Positions 48,101-60,700 of a stretch of DNA of 64,000 nt are shown piece by piece. Positions within the stretch are counted from its first letter, which is position 1, and every line of letters begins with the position of its first letter. The position numbers and the translations under genes were made by a program. A model generated the notes under the pieces. That model saw only the letters and a list, made by a program, of their open reading frames with translations, did not search any database and had not been told where the DNA came from. The DNA comes from Edaphochlamys debaryana (taxonomy: Eukaryota > Chlorophyta > Chlorophyceae > Chlamydomonadales), in NCBI GenBank assembly GCA_016858145.1, contig JAEHOE010000003.1, forward strand, positions 1,178,001 to 1,242,000. Direction: 5' to 3'.

Positions 48101-51100
48101 CGCTTCGGCGCCAGTCGCCGCCTCCGCATGTCCCGCATGTGGCAGGGCCTGGCCGTTCGCTGGCCGGGCCTCCAGCTCCTGCACAAGCCCCTGCGGCTCC
48201 CCCTGCGCGCCTTCTTCCTCCTGCCCATGCGGGTGCGGCTGCTGCTCCGGCTCCGGTCCCGGCTGCGGCTGCGGCTGAACGCCGGGCTCGTCCTGCTCCG
48301 CCGCCTCGCCCACTGGGCCCGGGGCGCGGAGGCGGCTGCCGGACCGCGGCGCCGCCGGCTCCGACCCCGAAGCGGGAGCCCTGGTGCGGCTGTTGGTGCG
48401 GTCCTTGAGGCCCGGCGCTCCGCCGGCATCGACCCCGCCGTCGCCGCTGCCCCTCCGGCTGCTGCCCTCGCTGCCTACGGCGCTGCCGCTGCCGCGCACC
48501 GCACGGAGCATCGTCGCAGCGCCCGGGGGTGCTCCGGTCCGGGCGCGGCCGCTGCTGCTCGGGGCCAAGCCGGAGCCGGCGTTGGGGGAGTCTGCGGCAG
48601 TTGCGGCCGAGCTGGCGCGGCCGCGGCTGGCGTTGGCGGCCTCGCGGCGGGTCTCGTTTGCCTGAGAGTGGGGCAGTGTGCAGCTTAAAAGACAGCCCCG
48701 AAAATACATGGTAGCATGAAGGTTAGGTTACAAGTAGTGGACAGCCCCCCATTTGCACTGCTGCTACCGTGTTAAGGTACCCAGTCTACGCGACACCCTG
48801 CAGTCCACCATGCATTCTCGCAGCCCCTCAATGCCATCCTCCCAACTATGGCCCTGGAAGCGCACCTGAGCCGCCATGGCTTCCAATAGCTTGAAGAAGC
48901 TTGGGCTCTGGCCCCTGCCAGCCGCGCCACTCGGCCCAGCGGGGCCCGCCCCAGCGACCGCGCCTGCTGCGGCAGAGAGCCGGTGGGGCCCACGCTCCTG
49001 GCTGCGCGTGCGGCGCGCCTTGGATGCGGCGGGAGGGCTTTCGGCCGAGGGGCCTCCGCTGCGGAGCTGTGCGCTGGCGGCTGCGGGCGGCATGGGAAGC
49101 ACTGCGGAGCCGGAGCCGGTGCTGGCGCCCGCGCCGTCACGCGGGGACACTTCGGTGATGGATGGCAGCGACTGGCCCTGGCCCTCGCCCTGCACCAACG
49201 CCTCCACGGCAGCGGAGCGCGACAGCTCCGCTGGCCCGGTGGCGGCGCCGGCGGCGGCAGAGTTGGCGGCGGCAGTCGCCGCCAGTGACCGCGGCGGCGT
49301 CATGGCCTGCTGTGAGAGCTGCCGCGGCGTGCCCTGGCCGCCAGGGCCCGTCAGGGCGCCCACGGCGCCCGGGTGGGGGCTGGGGGAGGAGCCGGAGCGC
49401 GGCAGGCCGTCGCCCGGGCCGCCGCTGCGGCTGCGGCGGTGCCCGGGCGTCATCTGTAGCGTGGCGCCGACGCCGGCGGAGCCGCTGCGGGGCAGCGAGG
49501 AGCCGCCGCCCATGGAGCCGCGGCCGTGGGAGGCCACCAGCGGGCTGCTCGTGCCACGGTTGAGGGAGCTCTGCCCCTGGCATGGGATCAGCACAGGGAT
49601 AAGGGGTGTTGGTGGGGGTCTGCTTGTCAAGGCTGCGAGGTCAAGCTGTGCGTGCCGCAAAGGGGGGTGCACGTGGGTGGAAAGGGGAACGGTCAAGGCA
49701 GCGGCTGCACCCACGCACCTGCTTGAAGGCCAACTGGAAGCCCTCCTCGCCGTCTTCCACGGGGTCACGGGCTGTCGCCATGGAGCGGGCGAAGCGGGTG
49801 CCGTACCCAACGGTGAAGAACCTGCCCGAGGAAACGGGGAGGGGAGTGGGGAGGCAACAGCAGTCGACACGCCAACTCGGGCTTCGGAAGGACAGGGCCG
49901 AGGCGGCCGTAATGCATGCAAAATGCACCCTGCGCTGGCGGCTCGGCTGTGACCCCCGGGGCCCAAGGCTCACGTCCTTAGGCAGTCGGTCATGTAGCGC
50001 AGAGCTTGAGCGGTCCGGGTGGGAGGCGTGGGCTCTCCCTCGGCGCCACCCTCAGCCTGGGCGTCTCTTTCCGCCGTGTGGCTGGCCGCCTTGCCGCTGC
50101 CGGCTCGGCCGCTGTGCAGTGGGGGCGGCCAAGACACACAAAGGGGCAGCCAAGTGTAAGGGCACAGCAAACACAGCTCCCTCCCAGGCTGGGGCCGCAA
50201 CTTTATCAGTAGCAGCGCCAAGCTCAAGAGTGCGCTGCGCGTGCAGCAACAAGCTCGCCCCGCGGCTCACGCACTCCCGCCCCCAAGCCCACACTCCACA
50301 CACGTCGGTCCGCGCCCAGGGCCCGCCCCCTGCTCCGCACCGCACCTGGCCGCCCTGGCCCCCGCCGTCTTCTCGCCCAGCTCCGTCACGTCCGTCACAA
50401 GCACCGCGTAGTGCTGCGCCAGCACGGCCTCGCGCGTGCCGTCCCAGTGCAGCGCGTTGATGGTCTTGCGCTGACTAACGCTGGGCCGAGAGCGGCTGAC
50501 CTTGAGCTCCGCCACCTCAGCGGCTTCCACCAGCTTCCCCATGGCGCTTGGGCGGTCGTACCCGCCGTCCGCGCTGCCGCCGTGTCGCGATGCCGAGACC
50601 TTGTCGCCGCCCGCGCCGCGCAGACGGGCACCGAGCGACGCGGACAAGTTGGTGGAGGTCTCCCGGCGGCGGCTCCAGTTGGGGATCACGTGCTTGCCCG
50701 ACCACCAGCGCAGGTTGGTGGCCTCCTCGGCGATGGAAGTCGAACCGTCGTCACTCAGGCGGTCCGCGTTCATGACGCGGTTCAGGGCCGACTCAATGTC
50801 GCTGTCCGAGTACGTGTCAGGCGGAGCGTCGGAGCCCTCCTGCGAGCCCTCATGCAGCTCCTCATCCACCCTCCGTTGCCCGTCAAAGCCCTCCCGCGTC
50901 ATGCCCTCCTCGCCCGGCGGCGGCTGCGTGGCGGCGGCGCCGTTGGGGACGTCAGCGGGCGGGCCAGCCTCCAGGTCGTCGTGCCACGGCGCGCCGGCAG
51001 CGGCGGCGGATGCCGCCGGGGCGGCGGCGACGGCAGCAACGGTGGCGGCGCCGAGAGCGGAGGGCGGCTTGGGGGCGGCGTCATCGTGAGGCTGCATCTC

Positions 51101-54100
51101 CAGTATGATGTCGCTCTGGGAGGCCGAGGCGTGGGACGCGGCCACTGCGGCGTCAACGATTGAAGCCGCCGGCGTGACCGAGCCAAAGCTGCGTTGCTGC
51201 CGGACCGCGTTGGCGGGAGGCGCCAGCGGGGGTAGCGGAGGCAGCTGCGCCGCGCGGCCGTTCGGCTGCGGAGGGAGAGGCAGCTGCACGGGAGCGGGCG
51301 GCGGCGGAAGGGGTGCGTAGGCCCCGTCCTGGGCCGACGCGGCCGCAGCGGCGGCCAAATCCGTGAAGTCGGGGCCCTCCGTGCCCTCTCCTACAGCCTG
51401 GCCCGTGACCCTGGCAGGGCCGTTGGCGCCCGCAGTTGAAGGGCCGTTGGCACCCGCAATCGTGGGGCCGTTGCCGGCGCCGAGAGCGTTGTCAGCCCCT
51501 GGGTCCATGGACACCTCACTCTGAGCGTCCAGGTATGGGGTCTGGCCCTCGTCGCCCTGCGCGTAACTGACGGCCGAGGCGAAGTACGGCACCGCAACCG
51601 CCGGAGGCTTGGGGTACGACGCAGCGGCTGCTGGCGACACGAGCGCAGCCGACGGCCCAGAGCGAGCGCCGCGGCCACCGCCCTCCAGCTCCTCCTCCTC
51701 CGGGACGGACACCACCGTCTCCAGCTGGCCCGGCGGCGGGCGGGCGATGATGCTGTGGCCATGGCTCAAGCGCCGCGGCCGGGCGCCGAACTCCTGGGCC
51801 GCAGAGTCCAGGGCGCGGGGGGCCAGGCTGATGGCGTTGCGCCGCATCTCCCGCTTGGGGCCCGTGGGCGATCCGCGGCTGCCTCCGGAGCCGCAGCCGT
51901 CGGCGCCGGCGCCAACCGAGACGCGGTCGAGGCGGGAGCCGCCGGCGTCGGCGATGTGGGCGTGGGAGCGCCGGGCGGCCATGGGGGAGCTGCGCGGGCG
52001 GGGGGTGGACGGGTGAGGAACAGCGCAGTCCGTCGAGGGCCTAAGTAGGCATGGCATTGCTGGCATGGGCGAGGTATGGGGCCGGAGGATAGCATGCGTG
52101 CGGCGCATGCCACGAGCTCCAGGCGGATGCTAACACAAAGAGTGGTCATGACCATGCGCACCTGGCTTCGTGCGCGCCGATGCGGCGCGAGCCCTGGCGG
52201 GTGAGGTACGAAGGCGGCGGCAGCTTCTTGAGCAGGTCAATCTCGTGGCCCCGTGGGATGGCCACGGAGTGCGCGTGCCGGCGGGCCTTGAGCCGCGCAT
52301 CCGGGGGCGCGGCGAAGGCGTTGACGTCGTAGGAGTGGGGTATGATGGCGGGATAGGCGGGGCCGTCTCCAGGCGAGGCCGCGGCGGAGGCGCCCGCTGC
52401 AGCGCCCGCGCCGGCGCCAGCAGAGGCGGCGGGCGCCAGCTCGTGGGGGTCGAGGGGGGCGGCCGGCGGCTGGACCACGGGCGCTGGGGCGGCGCCCATG
52501 ACGGAGGCGCGGCGGTCGCCCCAGGGGGTGACAGAGGAGCGGCCCACGGGGGCCTCCCATGGGGACTCGTCGCTGTCGATGTCGGACACGCCCGCCACCG
52601 CCAGCTCCTGCCCAGGCCAAGGGCACGCAGGACGCAACGTCAGGGTGTGTCCCAACAAAGGGCGAACCCCCATTAGAAGACTTGGCCTGCAGACACGTGA
52701 ACCACCGTGCATGCTGTACGGCACGTGCCGGGCAAGGCCGTGCGCGAACGCAGGATAACCCTGGAGAGACCCTTGCTCACGTGGGCGTTGTCGTCCACGT
52801 TGACGCCCGATGGCATCATAGTCTTGATGAGTGGTAGATCACGGAGGAAGCCGCGCACGCCGCCCACGGCTGCCGGGCGAATCAGGGAAAACGAACTTGG
52901 TGGGCGGCGCCCTTGGCAAGTGCAGGTGGGCAAGCCAGGAGACTTGCACGGGAGACCCGCGCATGTGCACCCGTCTGATGAGCACACCTTGCGCCTGCGC
53001 CGCGTCGCTTTGGTTGTACAGCTCCTGCCACTGGTTCAGGTCCTTCTCGCCTGCGTCCCGAGACGGGCATCGGGTTGGGCGGATTGACCGCGGTCGAGCT
53101 GCGCCCTCAGGGAGGGCGTGCTGCTGCTTCCGGGGACCACAGGCCACCCAGCCCCGTCCCTCAGGTTACGATGCTTGGCAGCGGACCGTAGCTGCGGCGG
53201 GTCGGCCGGGAAGCCCCATCCCGACCCACATCCTTCGCGGGGCTCAACCCCAACCTGATTCCCACCGGAGCCCCAGCCCCACCCTTGCGCAGGTAGTGCT
53301 GTCGGATGGTGAGGTACTGGTGGTAGTGCCACTTGAGGAGGAACATGGTCCAGCCCAGGAAGATGTACGTGCACACCAGGTGCACCCTGGAGGGATGGGC
53401 CATGGGAGGCAGGGGCCATGGGCAGGAGGCAGGGGCAGAACTGGGGGGTGGCTGCCGATGCTGTGCACCCGCAGGGGCTCACAAAGCGCATCGGCAAAAC
53501 AGATGTCGGATTTGCAGTTGGTTGGGGACGCAATTCAAGGCAGGCGTTGCGGCTTGGAGCATGCGTTGCTTGCCGCTTGGAACGCATCCGCTGCCCGATG
53601 TCGGCCCCGCGCCTGCCCTCAAGGGTGCCGGACACTGCGGAACCCGATCTCACCAGTACACCTTCGAACCCTTGGGTATGTTACTCATGGTCAGCCGCAG
53701 GAACAAGGAGTCCGAGTTGGACGCTTCGTCCGCACCGCCCGTCCAGTTGAGCGGAAGGACTGTTGGCAGCGGTGGGAGCGAGGAAGGGATTGGCGGTAAG
53801 CATGGACCGCTTGCACGCTTGCAAGCACGACGCGACGTTGTGTGCACTGTGCGGTGAGGCTGCATAACATGCCGTCACTTCAAGACTCACGCACGGCCAC
53901 TCCGATGACAGTGAAGGGCAGGAACACCTGCACCCCCAGGCTGCACACCTTGACCATGATCTGCGCGGCAGGCGGGGCGGCAGCCGGGAGGGGCCGGTTA
54001 GCCATCTTGAATTTCAGGCTGAGCTTGCGAGTCCTAGCCCAGTCCCATCACAGTCTCCAATAGACTTTTGATCCTCCCCTAGTTCACAACTTTGGAGCTC

Positions 54101-55622
54101 CTTCCGATGCCCTCCTCACCAGAGCGTCCAGGCCGGCGGTCTCCACGAAGGTCAGGTCCGAGACGGTGATGGCCTTGATGGCCCAGTCGCTGTGTGGGCG
54201 GAGAGGCAGGCAAGGCTGTGAGGATGCCAGCTGAGCGGATGTGGGTCGAGGCGAGCGGCGGCGACCCAGATGGGGCAGCGCCCCATTGGGACCCTGGCTG
54301 GGGAGTGCTGCCGGCCCTTCGTGCACCAGCGAGCGACCCGACCCACATGAAGCCTCGCAGCCCTTTGGTGTGTAGGGGTGGTGGGCCCCTGCGGATGTGC
54401 GCATACTGCGTTGGGGGAAAGGCCCGCCAGGGAGGGGCGGTCATGTCAGCAAGCACGCGCCCGGCTGTTTCCCTTGGCATCTCTCGCGTTTGGGGCCACT
54501 CCTAGCCTGCACGCGCGAGCTAAGTACGCAACAACGGCGCGGTCGATACCTCTCGGGCTCGAACCTTTCTCTTTACCCGTGTCGGAGGGAAAACAGCTCG
54601 GCCCTCGCTTGGAACAATGCAGTCCATCCCCACGACCCCAGCCCAACCTCGCGATAGCGGTAGAGCTTGCTGGTCCGCTGGAGGATACAGAAGAGAAGGA
54701 CCAGAGAGCCTCCGATAATGGTATTGACCCACAGTCTGCAGCGGTCAGAGTTAACGGAGCGGCCTCTGTCAGGACAGGAAGCTCCAAAGGGTACTCAGGC
54801 CTGGAGAATGCTGGGTATCGACGTTGTCAGCAAACGCAGAGAGCCGGGCCTGGGCCTGGGCCATGCGCCCAACGTAACCCGCAAGCACATGAGTCACATG
54901 CCCTTTTAACCGTGCCGTACGCACCCAGTGATGATCGTGTCGTCCGATACCCTGGGGGCGTGCAGCGAAAAGCAAAGGAGCGGCAAGCGGTCAAGGGGCG
55001 GGCGGAGTGGTGAGGGGTTGAAGGCAGGGCCGGGACCAGCGTTCCTCTGTCCTTGGCGCACAGCCCGTCAGTCCACTGCGTCCCCAAGTAGCCAAGGCTG
55101 CGCGGGCGAGGCCGAGGCTTCCCGTCTTGTCAAAAAGCCAGCACAGCCACCGCAGGGCAGAGTAGGTCCGCCGGATACGCTTCCATGCCTCTTGCGCTAC
55201 TCCGCGTCCTGCTCACCCCACCAAGCACGGCTTCACCAGGTGCACTCACGAGTTGTTAATACCGAAGATGCTGTCAACGAGCGTCGCATCGGGCGGGGGC
55301 GGGGGAGGACGACTGCAAGGGCGTGGCAGGGGGTGGCGGGTGCAGGGTGCCAGGGTGGGTGGTGCGCAAGCGGGGACGGTGCTCGGGGACAGCCAGCTCG
55401 GGGGCATGGACAGCTCGGGCACGGTCCTACCCTCCCCGCCCCCGCATCCCCTGCGCCTCGTTAGCAGCACCCAGCAGCACCAGCACCGTACCTCGGGTAC
55501 CAGGGCGCCAATGGGGGCCGCGGAGGACTGGTAGGACTGTTAGGAGCCCTTGGGGCCCATGGGGGCTGCGGAGGTGCTGGAACGCCCGTCCACATAGCTA
55601 GCCATGCCGCGTACGGCGCCAT
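42142..55622 (-). CDS. OSCA/CSC1/TMEM63-type (DUF221) cation channel with giant cytosolic insertions
   Basis: Over 25 exons from the ATG at 55622 (first exons 55622-55492 and 55312-55250 join in phase) to the stop at 42142. The first span is VNTIIGGSLVLLFCILQRT (~54.7 kb), followed by GFMWVG, then FVETAGLDALV...MVKVCSLGVQVFLPF (~54.1-53.9 kb) and VHLVCTYIFLGWTMFLL...YHQYLTIRQHYL (~53.3 kb). The cytosolic domain restarts with AQHYAVLVTDVTEL (~50.4 kb), INHKEVDQLLSKVDW (~47.6 kb) and SGFCGLWGEHRRVRTYHRNK (~47.2 kb), then APGPEEVNWQTLW (~46.4 kb). The channel core includes FIVLIILFPIG, VFNVFLGGVIGSTIVQ (~44.95 kb), GFAVVSPLILPFGILYF (~43.45 kb) and the family hallmark KYESGGTFWPWVFSRV (~42.9 kb). 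Such proteins are osmo- or mechanosensitive Ca2+-permeable channels. Long Ala/Gly/Ser/Pro-rich insertions (48-52.6 kb) make it about three times the usual ~770 residues. Confidence 0.92.
44525..44858 (-). pseudogene. 334-bp partial copy (copy B) of the small gene inside an OSCA intron
   Basis: Lies in the OSCA intron between VFNVFLGGVIGSTIVQ (donor about 44,938) and GINTAIEKGPGEIFSLIGS (acceptor about 44,252), in the same orientation as the host gene. The reading frame of the copied part is intact (AECNKRSLQDISFMFGAASP...). It then runs into unrelated sequence after SVTPVK and stops near 44451. It lacks the rest of the parent gene. Confidence 0.85.
46757..46880. repeat. Heptamer minisatellite (GGAGGCA)n in an OSCA intron
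   Basis: About 17 nearly perfect copies of GGAGGCA, flanked on the left by GAGTCAA repeats and decaying on the right to GGAGGAA. It sits in the intron just upstream (in gene direction) of the exon starting GKIDEKGEWVYPGK. The sense RNA would be a CU-rich TGCCTCC repeat, next to the acceptor side. Confidence 0.92.
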
Positions 55623-56596
55623 AGCGATGGCCCAGAGCGGAGCACGTGGCCGTGCGCCTCAAACTTGCCAACCGCCAACACCCGCACTGCCGCCGTCGTC
55701 TCCCAGAAAGGGGTGGCGCAGCAAAACGCCAGCGACGCCAGTGCTAGATTCCAGGGGGCTGCAGCGGACAGGGGAAGAGGGAAGTGGGGTCAGGTATGGC
55801 GACAGGAGGGGCGGGGGAAAGGAACTGGCTCGGGCGTCGGGGGGATGGAACTGGCCCCGCAAGGGAGATGTTGGTCCACCTTGGTCCACCTTTGCGGAGC
55901 AAGCCCCACCCACGTGCCCTACCTGCGTACGCACCTGTGCGTGGATGACCGTGCGCCGTGTGGGCGTGCGCCTCAACGCCAGTTCAGTCACGCGAATAAT
56001 TTCTCGGTGGAGCTCACCAACGCCGCTACCTAAGCACCAAGCGCGCTGTACCACGCATTTCTACAGCACGCAGTGCATAGGCGCGTTTGAGCTGGTTGGC
56101 CCCGCCTGGGCGCCGGGGCTTGAAGTTTCAAGCGGCAGCAACAACCCCAAGCCCGCAGTTCTCGTACGTATATGAAAGTGCACCGATGCAGTTCTGTCGT
56201 CGCTATGCTGGTCGGGCCTCGGGCCATGTGGCTGGTGGACCGGATTGCGCTGGAGTCTCTCGCACGCCGGCGCGACAGTCTCCTGTGCCCTACCTACCAA
56301 CGGGCCAAAGCCATCGCAATCTTCTGCCTCCTCTAGGTCTTGTGGCTCGGTTGCGGGGGGCACTCAGCGCTGGGTTGGAATGTGTGAGGGATTAACCCGC
56401 CCTTCAGCTCCAGCCCTTCCAACGGTCCCGGGCAAGCGGCCCGGCCTCCGCGCGGGTGGGCAAACCCCTCTGCGACATCCCCCCGCTCGCTGTTCCCTTC
56501 TCCCATTTGTTCGGAGCCTCAAGCTAACCCTGACCTGGGCGGGCAAACCACAACGTGCCCCCAAGCCTCGCCGGCCCTCAACCTCGCCCTTCGGCC

Positions 56597-56675
56597 CTTG
56601 CCCATCTGACCGCAGGTCCCCCGCACGGGTTTGCCGGGGAAGAGATAGTAGGAAGGCTCGGGAACAAGCCACGGA
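56597..56675. repeat. Degenerate dispersed repeat, copy 1
   Basis: Starts TTGCCCATCTGACCG and continues with GGGTTTGCCGGGGAAGAGATAG and a GGCTCGGGAACAAGCC segment. It is matched in order, with changes, at 56795-56900. Confidence 0.6.
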
Positions 56676-56794
56676 AGGGTCCCCCGTTCACAGGCACCGG
56701 CATTCTGCGTCGGCCAACATCATGCGACGCCAGTCACCGCGGCACTACGCCCCGTTGTCTATTATATCCCCCATGCTTCGGACGTGAGGAGGGC

Positions 56795-56900
56795 CTTGCC
56801 CATCTGACCGATAGTTCCCGGTAAGGGTTGGACGGGGAAGAGTTAGGATTCACCCGAGCCTTGCCTAGCTATCCTTCCACTGCGGCTCGGGAACACGCCA
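56795..56900. repeat. Degenerate dispersed repeat, copy 2
   Basis: Repeats TTGCCCATCTGACCG, then GGGTTGGACGGGGAAGAGTTAG and GGCTCGGGAACACGCC, with a longer spacer than copy 1. Probably a remnant of a mobile or satellite-like element. Confidence 0.6.
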
Positions 56901-57700
56901 GGAGGTGCTGCCGCTTTCAGCCGCCATCCGCCAGCCCCACCCGCCCAGGCAAACAGCGGGATCCCTTTCCTCCTGGCTCCTGTCCGTCCCCACTCCTCTA
57001 GAGTTCTCTCTACAGGCCTACCAAACCTCGCACTCAAACTCCGCAGTCTAACGGAGCGGAGCGGGCGCTAGGGCCAGGCCAACACAGCCGGTGCGGCAGC
57101 TCCTCGAGGCTGCCTCCGCGTGGATCCGCTCCCCTCTCCCCCTCTCCTTCGGCTCCTGTGCTCGCTGTTCTCTCCCGGCGCCTCCCTGCAGATTGGCCCC
57201 CGTTAAGCTCGCCGTTCGCTGACCCCCAAAGCTTCGATGGCGGCTGGGCGCTGGGGTATCGACATAGGCTCTGACCCTGCGCCTTGCCCACCTGCCCCGC
57301 CACGCCCGTAAGCGCGTGAGGACATCCGACGTATACCAGCTGGGGTCCATTATCGAGTGGAGACCGAACGCTGGCCGAAGTGCGTTAACCAGGCCGCCGG
57401 CTGCCCTCCAGAAGCCGCCGCCATTCCACCACGGTGGGATTGGGGAGGCGACGGATCCTTGATCTGATGCTTCCTGATGCTGCCGCCTGAGGAAGGAAGG
57501 ATTTGGGTACGGCTTTGCCCGACAGGGGCCAGACGCCGGAGGGGAGGGTCGGCAACATGCCAGGAGATGCTGCCGTTTCCTTGACCCTTTCCCAGGGCTC
57601 AATCACGCTACACGGGCAGAGTTCCTGCCGCGCCCGCGACAACCGCCCTTAGACACCACAGAAAGATACATCTCAACACAGGCATCTAAGCTTCTGTGTA

Positions 57701-60700
57701 TCACGGCAGCGACCGCACCGCCTGCACAGCAAGCCCGCACCACGCAAGCCGCAGGAGCCAGAAGCGCCGGTGTGCCACCGCCAGCCCATACCGGCCGCCC
57801 TCGGCATCGCCTTCTCGGCACGCGCGCCGGTAGGCATTGCCCAGAGCCCCGCCCGCCCCCACCGACAACCCGTAGCCCTCGCCTGTCATGGTCCCTGACT
57901 CTGACCCAAAGCAGCTGCGTGCTAGCATGGCCGGCAGGGTCGGGTGGATCTCCGCCAGAGTGGGATCCCCAGCCGCCAGCACGGCTGGCTCACACGCCGT
58001 TGGAGAGGGGCCTGGAGACGGCGTCCTTGCGTCTAGAGCCGCCGCGCACCGCCCATCCGCTGTCCCACCAGCCGTCGGGTAGAACCCTCGGGAAGCCGCC
58101 TCGTGACCGCCAACGCCTGCGCTGCTGCATGCGGCGCTGGAGTTGAGTTCCGCAGGCGCACCAGCTGACGACGTGGAGTTGGCGGCAAGCTGCAGCTGCA
58201 GGCGGTGCGCCCCCGCGGAGACGTGCGCCAGGCTGCACGCAGGTCCACGAGGGCCGGGTGTGAGGGGCAGGGGGGAGGGTATGTCAGAGGCCAGGCCCAT
58301 GTGCATCCCCATGGCCCGAATAAATGGCGGAAACTGCTGGTTTCCTTGCGGAGCGTAGCGCAGCTTAGGAAACCTAGGTTTCCTACGTTCCCGGGGAGCA
58401 GCCCCCATGTGTGTACGGCACATAGTGCCGGGTGTTTGGTGCGTGTTCGTGTCCTTGGGCGGTATTCTCGCCTGTTTCACGTAGCTACGTTGGTGCTGTC
58501 TCCGTGGCTCGTTGGCTACGTAGGCCTAGTGAGAGCCTCGGGGTTAGCGCCACAGCGCGACCCTACCCTTCTATGGAGAGGTCAGAAGTTGCTGCTTGCA
58601 GGTGCTTTGCTGGAGCTTTTCCTGGAGTGCTGGAGCGTTGGACTGGTGTGCCGGACTTGGTGTTGGTTGTTGCGGTTAGGGCAATGTAGGAAACCAGCGT
58701 TGGCCCACCTGGCGTAGCGCCGCCTCAGGCGCACGCGCGCTGTAGTCCGCAGGTGCCATGCCGCCAGCACGCGTGCACACGTGCTCGCTGCAATGCGGGC
58801 GGCAGCCTCCTCGCCACGGCGCTCCTCGGCGGCGGCCCTGGGGCAGCAGTGCAAACAAGGCGTGAGCTGCATGGCATGATGAAGTCCTGCTTCTCATGAA
58901 AGGAGCTTTACGACCGCATCTTGACTACCGGTAATGCGTGAGGCGCAGACGGCTGAACACTGGCCCGGTCCGGGCGGTACTTGCCAGGAGATCTATAATC
59001 CACGGTGAAGTATCACACCTGAACCCTGCCCCGCTGCCCGCGACGCCAAGCTTGTGCCCACCTGCGGTCTAGGTACCGGCGGGCGGCTCTGCAGATTACA
59101 GACGCTGCCGCGGCCCGGCGCTCCCTCCACGCTCGCATCGCTGCGTAGGCGTCCGCTGCACTGCCCTCCCGCATCTGACCCCGGCCAGCGAGGCCTGCTG
59201 CAAGCCCCACAGTGCCGCCAGTTGAGGAGCTTGCGGAAGGGCCGGGGAGTGCTGCTGGGCTTCCCGCGCTAGCGCGCGCTCGACTGGCCGCTTGTGCTGG
59301 TGCACCACCGGCTGCTGGCTGCGTCGCCTGATGGACCACCTGACTCGGCGAAGCGCGTGGGCAGCCAAAGGAGACCTCCGGCTCCAGCACTTGTGGAGCG
59401 GTAGTGTCGCTGCCAGGTGCAGCTGTGTCTGGGGCAGCCCCCGGTCTAGCCCGTGCAGAGGCATTGCCGGCAGCGACCACACCGCCGGGAGGGCTGCCTC
59501 CGTTCGAGGCTGGGGTGGCGGAGCATGCCCTGGTCTTCCGACACCCCGTGCCGCTTCCCTCCCGGCCGCTCGACTGCAGCAGCGCGGCCAGCCGCTCCCT
59601 TCGCATCATGACTCGGTCCAGAGCGGGGAACGCTGAAGGGCTGGGCGCAAAGTGGGAGCAGCTAGCGGCCGCCCCTGTGGGCGTAGCATCTGCAGGTGCT
59701 GGCAACATGACAGCCCCATGGCTGTCCTGCAGCTGTGGCTCTGCCGCCGTCGCGCTGCGTGCGCCAGGCGGCACAGCCCCGGACGCCGCAGCTGCCTGGG
59801 CTACCCCCCCTTGGCGGCATGTAGCAGCTTTGGGGGGTTTGGCCACGGCGGCTCCATCCCCCGTTGATGCTGGAGCTGCCCGTGGGCGCTGCGCCGCTCG
59901 TCGCGCTGCGTCCCTGGCCGCTGGCTGCTTGGGCACGGCTGCGGCACTGGCGTCAACCGCACCAGCACTCTGCCCCTCAGGAGCCTGCACCTGAGGGCAG
60001 CGTGTACGTGGGGCAGAGCGACACATGCTGGCGACCCTGGACCGACCGATTGCTGAGGTCGAGCCAGCGTGCCGCGGCTCTCCCCCAGCCAGCACTGACA
60101 TGGCAGCCGCAGCTGCCAGCTCTCCGAGCCGCTGCACCACCTCGTCCGTCCCCCCCGAAGCCGGTGCCCCACCGACCGCTGCTCCAGACGCCGCGCCTGC
60201 CTGCTCGGGGCATCGGCCGGGAAGGCTGCGTCGGGCGGCAGTGCCTTGCGCATGGCCGTCCTGCCCCTCGCCGGAGGGCCCAACACGGGCCGTTCTGGAT
60301 GTTGAAGTGGCCCGTGCGTTCAGGCGGTCGAAGGGGCCACGCCAGGGCGGCCGTCCGCCATCGTGCGTTCCGCGCGCCCCGGCTACGGCTGTTACCTGCG
60401 CCGTCAAGATGACCCTCGGCTCTTGAGGTCGGCCCGCTGGTGCGGCCTGAGCACTGGGTACCACTGAAGCAGCGCTGGAGGTAGACGATTCGTACACAGC
60501 CGGAGCCCGCAAGGTGATGCCCTGTGCTGGGCCGAATGCTGAGCTGAGCGTGTTGCCATGTACCGACCCGGCCGGCGGCACAGGGGCCTGCGGGCGAGGG
60601 ACCCTGTGAAGTGGCGCCGCCCCCTTGAGTGGTCCTTGTGGGGCGTTGAGCAACGCCCGTTGAACTGACAATACGCTGGTATGCCCAAGCGACAAGGACG

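Larger units (their letters stand above)
55623..57700. other. Intergenic region with degenerate repeats, no supported gene
   Basis: Includes the 5' flank of the OSCA gene and the 3' flank of the next minus-strand gene. Related segments lie at 56597-56675 and 56795-56900 (each starts TTGCCCATCTGACCG and contains CGGGGAAGAG). A looser match at 57545-57590 repeats the CCAGGAGATGCTGCCG motif of 56900-56925. Open frames here (such as 57048-57602 minus) show no domain. Confidence 0.55.

Noticed and set aside
47369..48688. 439-codon plus-strand frame
   Set aside because: Shadow of a large OSCA exon on the opposite strand, whose frame links in order to the family core.
59013..59061. Stop codon at 59013 as the end of the IQ-like protein
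   Set aside because: A GTGGGC donor at 59061 joins in exact phase to two further exons with matching protein character.
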